From: Zoogloea sp. 1C4
GTDB taxonomy: Bacteria > Pseudomonadota > Gammaproteobacteria > Burkholderiales > Rhodocyclaceae
Assembly (NCBI RefSeq): GCF_009469605.1
Contig: NZ_SSXU01000002.1
Location: 300,807 to 364,806 of the forward strand
Length of the DNA: 64,000 bases
Direction of reading: 5' to 3'
A program made the position numbers and the translations under genes. The notes under the pieces are model-generated. The model ran no database searches and was not told the DNA's origin. It saw only the letters and a list, made by a program, of their open reading frames with translations. Shown here piece after piece: positions 33,338-41,359 of the stretch (the first letter of the stretch is position 1; each line of letters begins with the position of its first letter).

Positions 33338-34128
33338 GCGGATTCGTCCTCGCCGGCAGTGGCTGCGCCTTCGGACGGGTCGGCAGCAGCGGCCGCATCA
33401 CCATCGACGCTGGTAGCGGCTGCGGCAGGATTCTCACCGCGCTGTTGCAGACCACGGCGCACCATGGGTGGCGCAAACGTCGAGCGGCGCGTGCCTTCGA
33501 GGACGTCCTGCGGCAACTCGCCGAACTTCTCCAGCGCGACCCGCGCTGCGGCATTCTTCGCCGCGAAATCGTCGCGGGTGCAGCCCGAGTAGCGGTACTG
33601 CTGGGCCAGCGAGAACAGGCTGCGCAGCGCGTGCGCGCCCTCGTTGAGCCAGCGCTCCAAAGTGCTGCGGTCGATCAGCGCGGTGTGGTGGGCGAGGATC
33701 AGCTTGCGCGCGATGTCGTCGTAGTCGGCCAGGAGATAGACGGCGGCAAAGCCCAACTGCGCATTGACGAACAGCGGCAGCTTGACGGGCTGCACGTTGA
33801 GGTTCTCGCCCAGGCTCAATGCCGCAGGCACGCCCGCCAGTGCCTGGTCCACTTGTTTGCGCAAGGTCTGCAGCGTGGTCCTGGTCTGGTCGAGCTTGTC
33901 CTCGATGCGCAGCATCCACCAGTCGCTGTAGGGGTCGTCCTGCTCCGAGCCGCGCTTCATCTTATTCATCACCGCGATGTAGCCGTTCAGGCCGACGATG
34001 CCGGGTCGCCCTTCGGCGGCGGCGCGGCCGTGCCAGATGCGGGAAGCGTGATGCGTGTGCAGCGTCAGCGACATCGCGCTGCGCAGGGAGCCGAGGTTGA
34101 GTTGCAATGGTTCGTTGCTGGTTGCCAT
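33334..34128 (-). CDS. PFL_4669-family ICE protein (TIGR03761-like)
   Basis: A 264-aa soluble protein with conserved blocks TLHTHHASRIWHGRA near residue 23 and DPYSDWWMLRIEDKL near 65. An Ala-rich C-terminal tail follows residue 225. The family is found in ICEs near ssb and topB; its activity is unknown. As first gene of the unit with the DUF3158 protein and ssb it corresponds to the gene behind the PinR promoter of ICEclc. Confidence 0.85.
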   Translation of the reverse strand: MATSNEPLQLNLGSLRSAMSLTLHTHHASRIWHGRAAAEGRPGIVGLNGYIAVMNKMKRGSEQDDPYSDWWMLRIEDKLDQTRTTLQTLRKQVDQALAGVPAALSLGENLNVQPVKLPLFVNAQLGFAAVYLLADYDDIARKLILAHHTALIDRSTLERWLNEGAHALRSLFSLAQQYRYSGCTRDDFAAKNAAARVALEKFGELPQDVLEGTRRSTFAPPMVRRGLQQRGENPAAAATSVDGDAAAAADPSEGAATAGEDESA

Positions 34129-34547
34129 GGTGAGCGCTCGCAGTTGGACAGGGAGCCGCCAGCATCCGCATGCAGCGGAAGGCAGTCAGTCAACAAACCG
34201 AAATGAGCCGGCCCCCGGTTCTATGCGCGCTGGCGGCGCAGCGCGCAACGGTCCCTTGGAGGCCGGAGCATTCACGTTGGCGCTCCGTGCCTCGGTCGTT
34301 GACGGTATGCGTACTGCACCGCACGTCGCGCTGCCGTTCGACACGATCCTTCGCCGCGCAGCCGTCCCCAGTGGACCGTTCCGTTGAGCGCCATGGAGGT
34401 CTGCTTCATGGTCTTGCAGGCGCTCTACTCAGGTTTTGCGCAGCATGTCGCGCCGTCGTCCGGCGTTTCACCACACAGCCGTCCCCTGGGGACCGTTTCT
34501 GCCGACCGCCAAGGAGGTCTGCTTCATGGCCTTGCCAGGCCCTGCGC
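34129..34547. other. Gene-free promoter region before the PFL_4669-type gene
   Basis: These 419 bp have no credible gene. They hold two imperfect direct repeats of about 95 bp (34359-34452; the second reaches into the replication gene) and a weak copy of the M1/M2 motif, AACAAACCGAA at 34192-34202, 64 nt from the start codon. By position this is the counterpart of the bistable PinR promoter region of ICEclc. Confidence 0.55.
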
Positions 34548-34570
34548 TCAGGATTTGCGCAGCAGATCGC
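34359..34570. repeat. Pair of about 95-bp imperfect direct repeats at the 3' end of the replication gene
   Basis: Copy A (34359-34452) and copy B (34476-34570) share CAGCCGTCCCC, GGAGGTCTGCTTCATGG and a CTCAG-TTTGCGCAGCA block. Copy B contains the last codons and stop of the replication gene, so copy A is a decayed duplicate of that 3' end. GTCCCC-GGGGAC-like inverted repeats sit in both. Confidence 0.6.
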
Positions 34571-35780
34571 GCAGGCGCTCGATGTGCTGCCGGGCCACCG
34601 CGGGCGGCACGACGTTGCGCGGCGGCTCGGGCGGTGGCGCTCGCGCCGCCGATGGTGTTGGCGCTGCCGGGCTGGTCTGCTTGGCCCACGCATTGAACTC
34701 GCCGCGCATGGCGCGCTGGATGATGCCGAACAGGTACCCGGCGGGGTTGCGGATGCCATGCTTGCCGCACCGTGCGGCCCACTCGTCCAGCACAGCCTGC
34801 CGCAGGGCAGCGTCCACTTGCTGCAACGCCATCCTGGCGCCGGCTTGCTGTTCCGCCTTCAGTTCCGCGAAACGCTTGGGCCATTGCAGGTCGCCCAGCG
34901 CGCGCGCCTGCGCGGTAGTACGTACTTCATCAATACGACTACTACGTACTGTACGGTCCTGCTTCGGATTCCGAAGAGCGCCGTCTGGCGCGGGTTTCGG
35001 CCCTGCTTCGGATTCCGAAGAAGGGCGTTCGCCATTCCGAAGAAGGCTGGCGGGCCCTTCTTCGGAATCGTGGATCGCATCCTCCTGTGGATAACTTGCG
35101 GTGGCGGTGATGCCCTGGTCGGCCAGGCGCTCGGCGAGCACTTGCAGCCGCGACGGCAAGGTGCGTCCGGACAACATCGGGTCGTCCGCGATCTCCTGGA
35201 GGGTGTTGAGTCCCACCACCTGGACGGCCTTGGCGGAATGCCCCAGCGACTGGCTGACCAGGGCCAGGTAGTCGGCGTCGAGCTGCATGGCCTCGAACAG
35301 TGTCAGGGGTTCGTCGTGCAGGACGTAGAGGTTTCCGAGGATGCGGCCGGTCTTGGGGTCGCGCCGTCGTCGCACGAGGCTCAGCCAGCGCGTCAGGCGC
35401 AGCAGCGTCAGCGCCCGCGCGACGGTCTCGTGGGAGGCTTGTCCCGCGCAGGGCATGGACGCCAGCCATGGGCGCAACTGCTCATAGGTCGGGAACGTCG
35501 TGACGCCGTCGTCGTTGAGCATCAGCCGGAACACCTGCCAGGCGTTGCGCTCCAGCGGTGTCAGGCGGCGGTCGACGAACAGCCGCCGCGGCACGCTCTC
35601 GTGCCGATTGCCACTGAATAGGAAGGCGTCGCCGGACGCCGCAGGCGTGGGCACTGCCATGGGCGCTGGCGCGCGGGGATTTGGATTGGGCGTGAGGTCC
35701 TTCAGCGCAGCGTCGAACAGGTCGGCGAGTGCGATGGGGCCTTGACGCGGGGCTCGTGGGGCGGTGTCGTCCACGGCCAT
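34548..35780 (-). CDS. STY4528-family ICE/pathogenicity-island replication protein
   Basis: A 410-aa protein. The N-terminal third (about residues 60-150) looks like a winged-helix DNA-binding region (RLTPLERNAWQVFRLML ... ARALTLLRLTRWLSL). A polar linker at about 225-290 is followed by a helical C-terminus. The family is annotated as replication protein of ICEs. The DNA coding for the linker contains iteron-like palindromes and a perfect DnaA box. The gene starts three bases after the DUF2857 gene, at the end of the parA operon. Confidence 0.8.
   Translation of the reverse strand: MAVDDTAPRAPRQGPIALADLFDAALKDLTPNPNPRAPAPMAVPTPAASGDAFLFSGNRHESVPRRLFVDRRLTPLERNAWQVFRLMLNDDGVTTFPTYEQLRPWLASMPCAGQASHETVARALTLLRLTRWLSLVRRRRDPKTGRILGNLYVLHDEPLTLFEAMQLDADYLALVSQSLGHSAKAVQVVGLNTLQEIADDPMLSGRTLPSRLQVLAERLADQGITATASYPQEDAIHDSEEGPASLLRNGERPSSESEAGPKPAPDGALRNPKQDRTVRSSRIDEVRTTAQARALGDLQWPKRFAELKAEQQAGARMALQQVDAALRQAVLDEWAARCGKHGIRNPAGYLFGIIQRAMRGEFNAWAKQTSPAAPTPSAARAPPPEPPRNVVPPAVARQHIERLRDLLRKS
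34911..35094. other. Candidate replication origin inside the replication gene
   Basis: Within 184 bp there are the palindrome AGTACGTACT (34917-34926) and the partner run CTACTACGTACTG (34939-34951). Two copies of CTTCGGATTCCGAAG follow (34962-34976 and 35006-35020), then related half-sites ATTCCGAAGAAGG (35034) and CTTCTTCGGAAT (35057). TGTGGATAA at 35086-35094 is, on the minus strand, the consensus DnaA box TTATCCACA. The encoded linker is low in complexity, which leaves room for DNA constraints. Confidence 0.5.
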
Positions 35781-35783
35781 GGC

Positions 35784-36344
35784 CTAGTCCAATCCCTGAT
35801 CGACCCAGTTCCTGATCGCGGCCCAGACCACCGAGAGCGGCAGTGACATGCCCTCGGCCAGGTCCATGGCCGCATCGAGAATCGAGGTCTCATCCTCCAG
35901 ATCGACGTTCCTGCTGCTGGTCACGGCTTTCCATTGCCGCCAAAGTTCGGTGTCCTGGGTCTCGTCCAGGACGGGGTGGCGCCCCTTGCGCTTGGGCAGG
36001 CCGAGGATCTCCCGCCGCAGGGCGACTTCCTGATGGGTCAGGCCATAGAAGCGGCTGACCATCTCCGTGCTGGCCCCCAGCCGCAGCATGCGATCGACCG
36101 TGGCGATTTCCTTCTCCACGTCCTGTGCCTGGTTGAGCAGGCGCTGCAGCACTTCGCGGTTGACCGTGACCGAGCACCACGAGACGCTGGCGTTGGCCAG
36201 CACGCTGATCAGCGCGGGGTGCTTGAGCGCATCCAGCTCGGCCTCGCCGAAGCCCATGGCCTTGCAGCGGCGCAGTTGGCCGTTGCGAAGGTCATACAGC
36301 GCCTGGGCAATCACGGCCTGGTTGAGCGGATGCGATGTGGACAT
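35784..36344 (-). CDS. DUF2857-family protein, probable BisC-type regulator subunit
   Basis: A 186-aa helical protein of the DUF2857 family. In ICEclc a protein of this kind (BisC) acts together with a ParB-like partner (BisD) as the activator that sustains transfer competence. The match here rests on family and gene order. GAGGGAGG lies six bases before ATG 36344. The in-frame ATG 36362 overlaps the upstream stop and is the alternative start. Confidence 0.75.
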   Translation of the reverse strand: MSTSHPLNQAVIAQALYDLRNGQLRRCKAMGFGEAELDALKHPALISVLANASVSWCSVTVNREVLQRLLNQAQDVEKEIATVDRMLRLGASTEMVSRFYGLTHQEVALRREILGLPKRKGRHPVLDETQDTELWRQWKAVTSSRNVDLEDETSILDAAMDLAEGMSLPLSVVWAAIRNWVDQGLD

Positions 36345-36358
36345 GCGGCCTCCCTCGC

Positions 36359-38032
36359 TCACGTCCCGGGCGCCGTGGTGCCGGCTTCCAGGTCCAGCAG
36401 ACGCCGGGCCAGGCGGAGCAGCCGAAATAGCTTGACCAACGCCGTGTCGCTCAAGCGCCTTGTGCAGTCGCCGTGGTGTTGACCCTGGCCGTGCAGCAGT
36501 GCTGGCAAGTCGGCGGCGAGCTGCGCGCCATCCACGCCCGCTTCAGCAGTGGGCTGACCCGTCAGAGTGATGAGCAGCGCCAGCACCGCCCGGCCGAGCG
36601 GCGATGGTGCATGGGCGGGCGCGCAGCAAACGAAGCCGATGCCATCGGAGCGATCCTCGATGCACTCGTCCAGGGCTGCCTCCCCGGCGATCTCGCGCGC
36701 GAACTGCGCGATGTGGATGCGCAGCCGATCGGGCGTGTCCAGGCCGGCGTCGATGTACCAGACGTCGGAGATCGGATAGAGCCCGCCGGCTTGCACCGGG
36801 ATGGACTGCAGCACGCTCGCCGAGAAGTCGGGCGGCAGCGCATCGCCCAACTGGTCGGCAACCATGCGCTGGATCGACTGCAGCCGTTCGGTCGTCGGTG
36901 CCGGCGAGACGATGTGCTCGAGAAGCAGATCGCCTGGTGCGGCCGTGGGGCTTTCCGTTGTCGTCTCTCGGGCCGTATCCTCGCGCAAGGTGGGCTCGGA
37001 CGCCGGAGGGCTGGCGGGTGGAGGACTGGCCGCCGCTGCAGGCTTGGCGATGGACGATGCTACGCCCGGGGGAGGCGGCGTGCCGGCGGTGGGCGAAGGC
37101 AACGCCGGCGGCGCCGCAGGTGGCGTCGGGTCACTGACCAGCGCCCGGTGGCGGCTTTCCGATTCGGTCAGGTCCAGCGCCAACACGTCGTAGCCGATGC
37201 CCAGCAGCTCGGACATCTGGCCGATCAGCTCGTCCTGCACGCGCTGCGGCGCGAACTCGTCGCCCTGCGTGTCGAACTGCGCCAGCACCTCCTGAAAGAA
37301 GCTGTCGAAGTCCAGCGGCAGCGTGCGGTCCTTGGCATAGTGCTCCCAGGTGCGCTTGCAGGCCGTCCGCATGACCGACAGCCGCTCGACCTGGTGGCGC
37401 CCCAGGCCGCCATAGAGCACAGTGGGAATGGCGGGCAGCAGGTAGCGCACCGCGTCGGCCATGCGGGTGATGTGCGACCGCTGGACGGGGAACCCATCGG
37501 CCGCCAGGCGGCGGGCCAGTTCCGACTGGCTCAGGGCGGCGCTACTCTCCTGCTCGTAGAACTCGCGTGCTTTCTCGACGCCGAGCGCGCGCTCGATGAA
37601 CGTGAGGCCACCGCGCAGTTCGTTCTCGGCAAGATGCCCGGTCAGCGCGACGATTTCACCGCGCTCCGGCCATGGCCGAAACAGGCACGATATGCGGAAG
37701 AAGCGTTCGTCCTTGGTCTCCGACCAGAGTTCGCGCAGGATCGCCAGCCGCGTGTTGCCGCCGTTGCGGATGATGTAGTGGTCCTCGCCGGGCCGGCGGG
37801 TGATGGCTGGCGCCGCGTCCAGGCCGCGCTCGCGGATGGACGCCTTGATTTCCTCGTAGGCGGGGTTGCGCTTCATGCGCGGGTCATGGTCGTAGGGCCG
37901 CAGCTGGTCCAGCGTCACGACCATGGGCGTGTCCGCGATCGGGTCGCTCAAGGCCGTAGCCGCTGGGCCGCTGCGCTCGAAGCCGGCCGCGAGCAGCTTG
38001 CCGGCCATGTCCTGCGAGGTCATGTCAGCCAT
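36359..38032 (-). CDS. ParB-like protein, probable BisD-type regulator subunit
   Basis: A 557-aa protein. A ParB N-terminal domain covers about residues 38-110 (LDQLRPYDHDPR ... YIIRNGGNTRLAIL), and a helix-turn-helix region lies at about 165-210 (LSQSELARRLAADGFPVQRS). A long Pro/Ala-rich linker and a conserved C-terminal domain (about 385-530) follow. Much longer than chromosomal ParB (near 300 aa). It overlaps the Shi-like gene by 8 bp. Both partition and gene activation are possible roles; the ICEclc parallel favours activation. Confidence 0.82.
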   Translation of the reverse strand: MADMTSQDMAGKLLAAGFERSGPAATALSDPIADTPMVVTLDQLRPYDHDPRMKRNPAYEEIKASIRERGLDAAPAITRRPGEDHYIIRNGGNTRLAILRELWSETKDERFFRISCLFRPWPERGEIVALTGHLAENELRGGLTFIERALGVEKAREFYEQESSAALSQSELARRLAADGFPVQRSHITRMADAVRYLLPAIPTVLYGGLGRHQVERLSVMRTACKRTWEHYAKDRTLPLDFDSFFQEVLAQFDTQGDEFAPQRVQDELIGQMSELLGIGYDVLALDLTESESRHRALVSDPTPPAAPPALPSPTAGTPPPPGVASSIAKPAAAASPPPASPPASEPTLREDTARETTTESPTAAPGDLLLEHIVSPAPTTERLQSIQRMVADQLGDALPPDFSASVLQSIPVQAGGLYPISDVWYIDAGLDTPDRLRIHIAQFAREIAGEAALDECIEDRSDGIGFVCCAPAHAPSPLGRAVLALLITLTGQPTAEAGVDGAQLAADLPALLHGQGQHHGDCTRRLSDTALVKLFRLLRLARRLLDLEAGTTAPGT

Positions 38033-38294
38033 GGCCGCACCCCTCGCAGTCCCCACGACCGCCGGCCGGCGCCATGCGGGCCTCTCGCTCGGCGCGGCGG
38101 ATCTGCGCACGGGCGTTCAATTCGGCCCGGTGGTCGCTCGCGGTCGAACTGGTGTAGATCGCCGCGCAGCCGGCCTTGGTGAACTTGAGGTGCCCGCCCG
38201 GCGTGCGCTTGACGTGCCAGCCTTCACCGACCGCGAACTCGATCAGCGCGCGCAGCCGCTTGTGGCCGCGGGCCAGTTCATGTGCGTTCGCCAT
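38025..38294 (-). CDS. Short ICE protein between parA and parB, Shi-like
   Basis: An 89-aa basic protein. The N-terminal part has a HicA-like strand pattern (LIEFAVGEGWHVKRTPGGHLKF), which suggests RNA or DNA binding. The C-terminus has His and Cys (CEGCGHG). It holds the place of shi in ICEclc. It overlaps parA by 17 bp and the ParB-like gene by 8 bp. No antitoxin partner is seen, so a toxin role is not supported. Confidence 0.72.
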   Translation of the reverse strand: MANAHELARGHKRLRALIEFAVGEGWHVKRTPGGHLKFTKAGCAAIYTSSTASDHRAELNARAQIRRAEREARMAPAGGRGDCEGCGHG

Positions 38295-39153
38295 GGGACC
38301 TCCCGGCATCAAGAGGACGTGGCGGGCGACCGGACATTGCGGCAAATCTGTCCTGCCATTGCGGGAACAGCTCGCTTGCGAGCGCGCGCATCGTGTCGAG
38401 CGAGGCCGGCGCGACCCTGCCGGGCGGCTGGCGGTGCTCGACCCGATGCACCGGCAGGCCGCGCGTCGCGGCGCGCGGATAGGCTTCGATGGCTGGCACG
38501 TCGGTGGCGAGCACGCGGATGCCGGCATGGTCTTGGAACAGGTCGCGCAGGGCCTGCTGGATCAGTCGGGCGTTCGCCGACACCGGGTGGACGCGGTTGA
38601 TGAGCAGGTGCAGCGGCGGCGGTTCGATGCCCAGGTGCCGGTACGGCGCGATGTCTTCGAGCAACTGCATGGTGCCGCGTCGAAGCTCCCGGGCCGCGAG
38701 GATTTCCGGCGTGACGGGCGACAGCGCAAGGTCGGAGGCGAGCACCGCCATCTCCAGCAGCACGGAACGCGCGCCCTGGGTGTCGATCAGCACCAGGTCG
38801 TAGAGGGGAGCAAGTGCTGGCAGCAGATGCCGCAGCCGCAGGCGGCCATCCGGCGCATGCAGCAATAAGGTGTTCAGCTCGCCCCGGTGGTCGTTGGACA
38901 GCACCAGGTCCAGGCCCGCGATGATCGTGCGGGACACGAGCTGGCCAAGGTCGCGCTCGTTGAAGGCCAACAGCTCATAGATGCCGCCCGGCGCGCGCTG
39001 GGTCAGTTCGTAGTAGGAGGACAAGGTGGGCTGCACGTCGAGATCGAGCAGCAGCACGCGCAGGCCCGCGTCCGCGGCGAGCCCGCCCAGGTTGGCGGCC
39101 GTCGTGGTCTTGCCGACGCCGCCCTTCGTTGAAATGATGGATACGACCTGCAT
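38278..39153 (-). CDS. parA: ParA-family partition ATPase of the ICE
   Basis: A 291-aa deviant Walker ATPase. Walker A is KGGVGKTT at residues 10-17, the Walker A' region LLLDLDVQPTLSSYY is near 34-48, and the Walker B strand is LVLIDTQGA near 120. It is likely to help keep the excised ICE in the cell or to act in the regulatory operon. It lies 42 bp after alpA in the same direction. Confidence 0.9.
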   Translation of the reverse strand: MQVVSIISTKGGVGKTTTAANLGGLAADAGLRVLLLDLDVQPTLSSYYELTQRAPGGIYELLAFNERDLGQLVSRTIIAGLDLVLSNDHRGELNTLLLHAPDGRLRLRHLLPALAPLYDLVLIDTQGARSVLLEMAVLASDLALSPVTPEILAARELRRGTMQLLEDIAPYRHLGIEPPPLHLLINRVHPVSANARLIQQALRDLFQDHAGIRVLATDVPAIEAYPRAATRGLPVHRVEHRQPPGRVAPASLDTMRALASELFPQWQDRFAAMSGRPPRPLDAGRSHGERT

Positions 39154-39195
39154 GGCGCTCTCCGGCTGGGAATGGGAAGTCCGCGGGAGAACGGG

Positions 39196-39408
39196 TCAGG
39201 TCCGGTGGTTGAGGCGCTCGGCGATCCACTGGTCGATTTCGATCGAATCCCAGCCGACGGCGCGCACGCCCAGGCGCAGCGCCTGGGGAAACTGGCGCTT
39301 CTTCATCAGGTTGTAAATGTGGGCGCGTTTGAAGCCGGACTTGGCTTCGACTTCATCGAGCCGCAGGATGCGGCGCTCGTTCGGCGGGAGTACAGGGGGC
39401 TGCGACAT
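39196..39408 (-). CDS. alpA: AlpA-family excisionase-like transcription regulator
   Basis: A 70-aa winged-helix protein with the family pattern ILRLDEVEAKSGFKRAHIYNL and the C-terminal VGWDSIEIDQWIAERL. In ICEclc AlpA is the intermediate step of the competence cascade and activates the bisDC genes. ATG 39408 has AGGAG nine bases before it and is chosen over GTG 39417. Confidence 0.9.
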   Translation of the reverse strand: MSQPPVLPPNERRILRLDEVEAKSGFKRAHIYNLMKKRQFPQALRLGVRAVGWDSIEIDQWIAERLNHRT

Positions 39409-39471
39409 GGCGGTCACTCCTGAACGCTCGGTGGCGTTTGTTGGCGTGACCTTTATTCAATAGACCTGGCT

Positions 39472-39501
39472 GCGGAAAGACATTGCAAATGCAATCTCCG
39501 C
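39472..39501. promoter_or_regulatory. Palindrome upstream of alpA, possible operator
   Basis: ATTGCA-AA-TGCAAT (39482-39495) is a perfect 6-bp inverted repeat. It is framed by GCGGA (39472-39476) and TCCGC (39497-39501). It lies 74 nt upstream of the alpA start, between alpA and the BisR-like gene. A regulator site is inferred. Confidence 0.5.
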
Positions 39502-39527
39502 GGTTGCACATACAAGCTGGAAAAACC

Positions 39528-40274
39528 TCATGCGCTTGCGCTACGGACGTACTTCCTGGCGTTGGCGAACTTGCCGTTCAAGGTTCGCTCCGTGATGCCC
39601 ATGGTGCCGCCGAAGTGGGCGACCAATGCCGAGACGAGTGCCTCCTGTGTTTTGAAGCTGGAATAGGGCACACCCGAAGGGGACTGGCCCAGCATCAGCG
39701 TCAGCATCCCGCCGATGATGTTGAGATACGTCGTCTCCGCTCGCTCGCTGATCTCGCATTGCTTGGAAGCCAGCAGCGCGGTGGACTGCTTGAGCAAGGT
39801 GTCGCGCTGCTCCTGCAATTCCTGCATCTGGCGACGCGCATGCTCCAGGGCCGCCTGAAGGGCCAGTCGCTCGATCAGGATCGCCTGTCCTGTTTCCAAG
39901 GTGATAAAAGGATGCGCCATGCGTTCGCCACGGCTGAACAGGAATCCTGGCCGGTGCTCGGGATAGTGGTTGCGCATCCAGCGCTTCAGATCGACATGGC
40001 GAACGGTCAGATCCGGCGACTGCAGCAGCTTCGGATCATTGAGCGTGATGCCGTTCTGGCCGTAGGGCAGCTCCCCGTTGAGGATGCCGTCATAGATACG
40101 CTCCGAGTACAGCCGGCACTCATTCCATCGCGGGCAATTCAACGATGGAGGCAGGAAGCGCGGTGACGCGATCGCAGCCAGGATCATCGGCAGGTACCGC
40201 AGCAACCCGGCCCACCGTATGGCAGCCTCGATGGGACGATAGAACACCTTCGATGTTGGAATGTCCTTGTGCAT
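39528..40274 (-). CDS. BisR-like regulator of ICE transfer competence
   Basis: A 248-aa protein with no Pfam-type domain that I recognise. The N-terminal part is rich in Arg and aromatics, a coiled coil runs at about residues 130-175, and the conserved-looking C-terminus has TTYLNIIGGMLTLMLGQ and ITERTLNGKFANARKY. BisR of ICEclc is of the same length and lies in the same place, next to alpA at the element end, where it starts the alpA step. The assignment comes from position and size. AAGGAGA lies eleven bases before the start. Confidence 0.7.
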   Translation of the reverse strand: MHKDIPTSKVFYRPIEAAIRWAGLLRYLPMILAAIASPRFLPPSLNCPRWNECRLYSERIYDGILNGELPYGQNGITLNDPKLLQSPDLTVRHVDLKRWMRNHYPEHRPGFLFSRGERMAHPFITLETGQAILIERLALQAALEHARRQMQELQEQRDTLLKQSTALLASKQCEISERAETTYLNIIGGMLTLMLGQSPSGVPYSSFKTQEALVSALVAHFGGTMGITERTLNGKFANARKYVRSASA

Positions 40275-40502
40275 GTCTTCGTCTCCTTTCGGAAGCGCTA
40301 CATCACCGGCTCCTTTCTTGCCCTGCCAAGGGCTGCTGTGTCGTTATGACCTTCCGCGGGTGCCTGGGAAGATGCCCTGAACGTAGACGGGCGAGGTGAT
40401 TGGTTTGGCGTCCGCTGTAGGTGGCCTCGTCTTGCTCGTTGTGCAAGAATCGATCGGTTGCCGGCCCATCGAGCGATGAGGACGAAAGCTCGATATTGGC
40501 GC

Positions 40503-40856
40503 TCACGGTACCAGCGTCATGCGCTGCGCTGTTCCCCGCAAAACCGATTTGGTATGGTCTGATACGGCGATGGTTTCAGAAGCTGCGATCAACGGCTTCT
40601 GTTCTCCGGGACCTAGGGTCGGCAGAGAAAATCCGGCGGTGTCATATCTGCCCCGGATGCTGATATAGCGATATAGCATCACCCGCGCAGGTCCAGATGA
40701 CTGCCAACCTGAGATTCGATGCTCACAAGTCCGTAGCAGTTGGTCTACTTGCTCTCTGGTTTCGAGACTGGAAGTGTTGTCGTCCGGTCCGAGGTAGATG
40801 GGCGGGGTGATGAATGCCCTGGCATTCCAGGAAGTGGCTTTGCCTAACATGCTCAT
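40503..40856 (-). CDS. Possible ICE-end gene of unknown function (117 aa)
   Basis: An open frame whose first 70 residues look protein-like (ARAFITPPIYLGPDDN, then an acidic helical part). The last third is less convincing. A GGGG sequence lies ten bases before ATG 40856. It is in the junction region where no other candidate exists. It may be a decayed gene. Confidence 0.35.
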   Translation of the reverse strand: MSMLGKATSWNARAFITPPIYLGPDDNTSSLETREQVDQLLRTCEHRISGWQSSGPARVMLYRYISIRGRYDTAGFSLPTLGPGEQKPLIAASETIAVSDHTKSVLRGTAQRMTLVP

Positions 40857-41359
40857 GGTAAAATTCCCCAGGCTTACTTTGGAATTCCGTTCGGGTGTAC
40901 TCGGGCCGAGTTCTGGCTTTTAAATTCAACACTTTGGTCTGTCCATGACCCGTACCGCTTCGACCAACATCGCTCTGTGGTGGCGCTTCCAATAGGAAGC
41001 GGCATGTCGTTGCGGTCTTGACCGCACCTTGCCGCCGTACCGGCAGGCAAGGTTTCAAGAAGGCTCCCCGGCACGGCGGCTCCAAGATTTGAGGAGATTG
41101 CCCGATGCCCTTGGCACCCCAGCCCCGTCGTAGAACTGATGCCCCGCGCGCTGTGTCGCCGCGAGGGGTAGGTCTGTCCGCCCAGTCTCAGCACTTGGCC
41201 CTGGCATGCGGGCGCCGTCGCTGCGTCAGTACACCGCACTGGCGCACGCCAAGACATCTCTCAGGAGCCCTTGCTACCTTGAGCCAGCACATGCTCGCGC
41301 TTCGTCCATCGCAATCAACTGTCGATGTGTGTAATAAAGTGGGTAATGGAGGTTGTGTA
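40857..41359. other. Gene-free ICE end / junction segment
   Basis: These 503 bp hold three adjacent inverted repeats (40984-41053) and AT-rich direct repeats near 41328-41365. I looked for a tRNA gene or the 3' end of one, as expected for an ICEclc-type attR, and found none that I can support. A 97-codon plus frame here is Arg-rich and looks non-coding except for its last 12 codons. Confidence 0.5.
40984..41053. repeat. Three back-to-back inverted repeats at the ICE end
   Basis: CGCTTCC-AATA-GGAAGCG (40984-41001), TGCGGTC-TT-GACCGCA (41011-41026) and ACCTTGCC...GGCAAGGT (41026-41053, with an inner GCCG/CGGC) follow each other within 70 bp. They could be recombination or regulator sites, or a terminator block that shields the chromosome. 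Confidence 0.6.

Noticed and set aside
38025-38294. HicA-type toxin
   Set aside because: The strand pattern is similar, but no HicB partner or catalytic His context is evident; position fits the ICE shi gene better.
41105-41359. Upstream part of a 97-codon plus ORF before trpG
   Set aside because: Arg/Ser-rich and without a ribosome site; only the final 12 codons from ATG 41360 have a good start signal.
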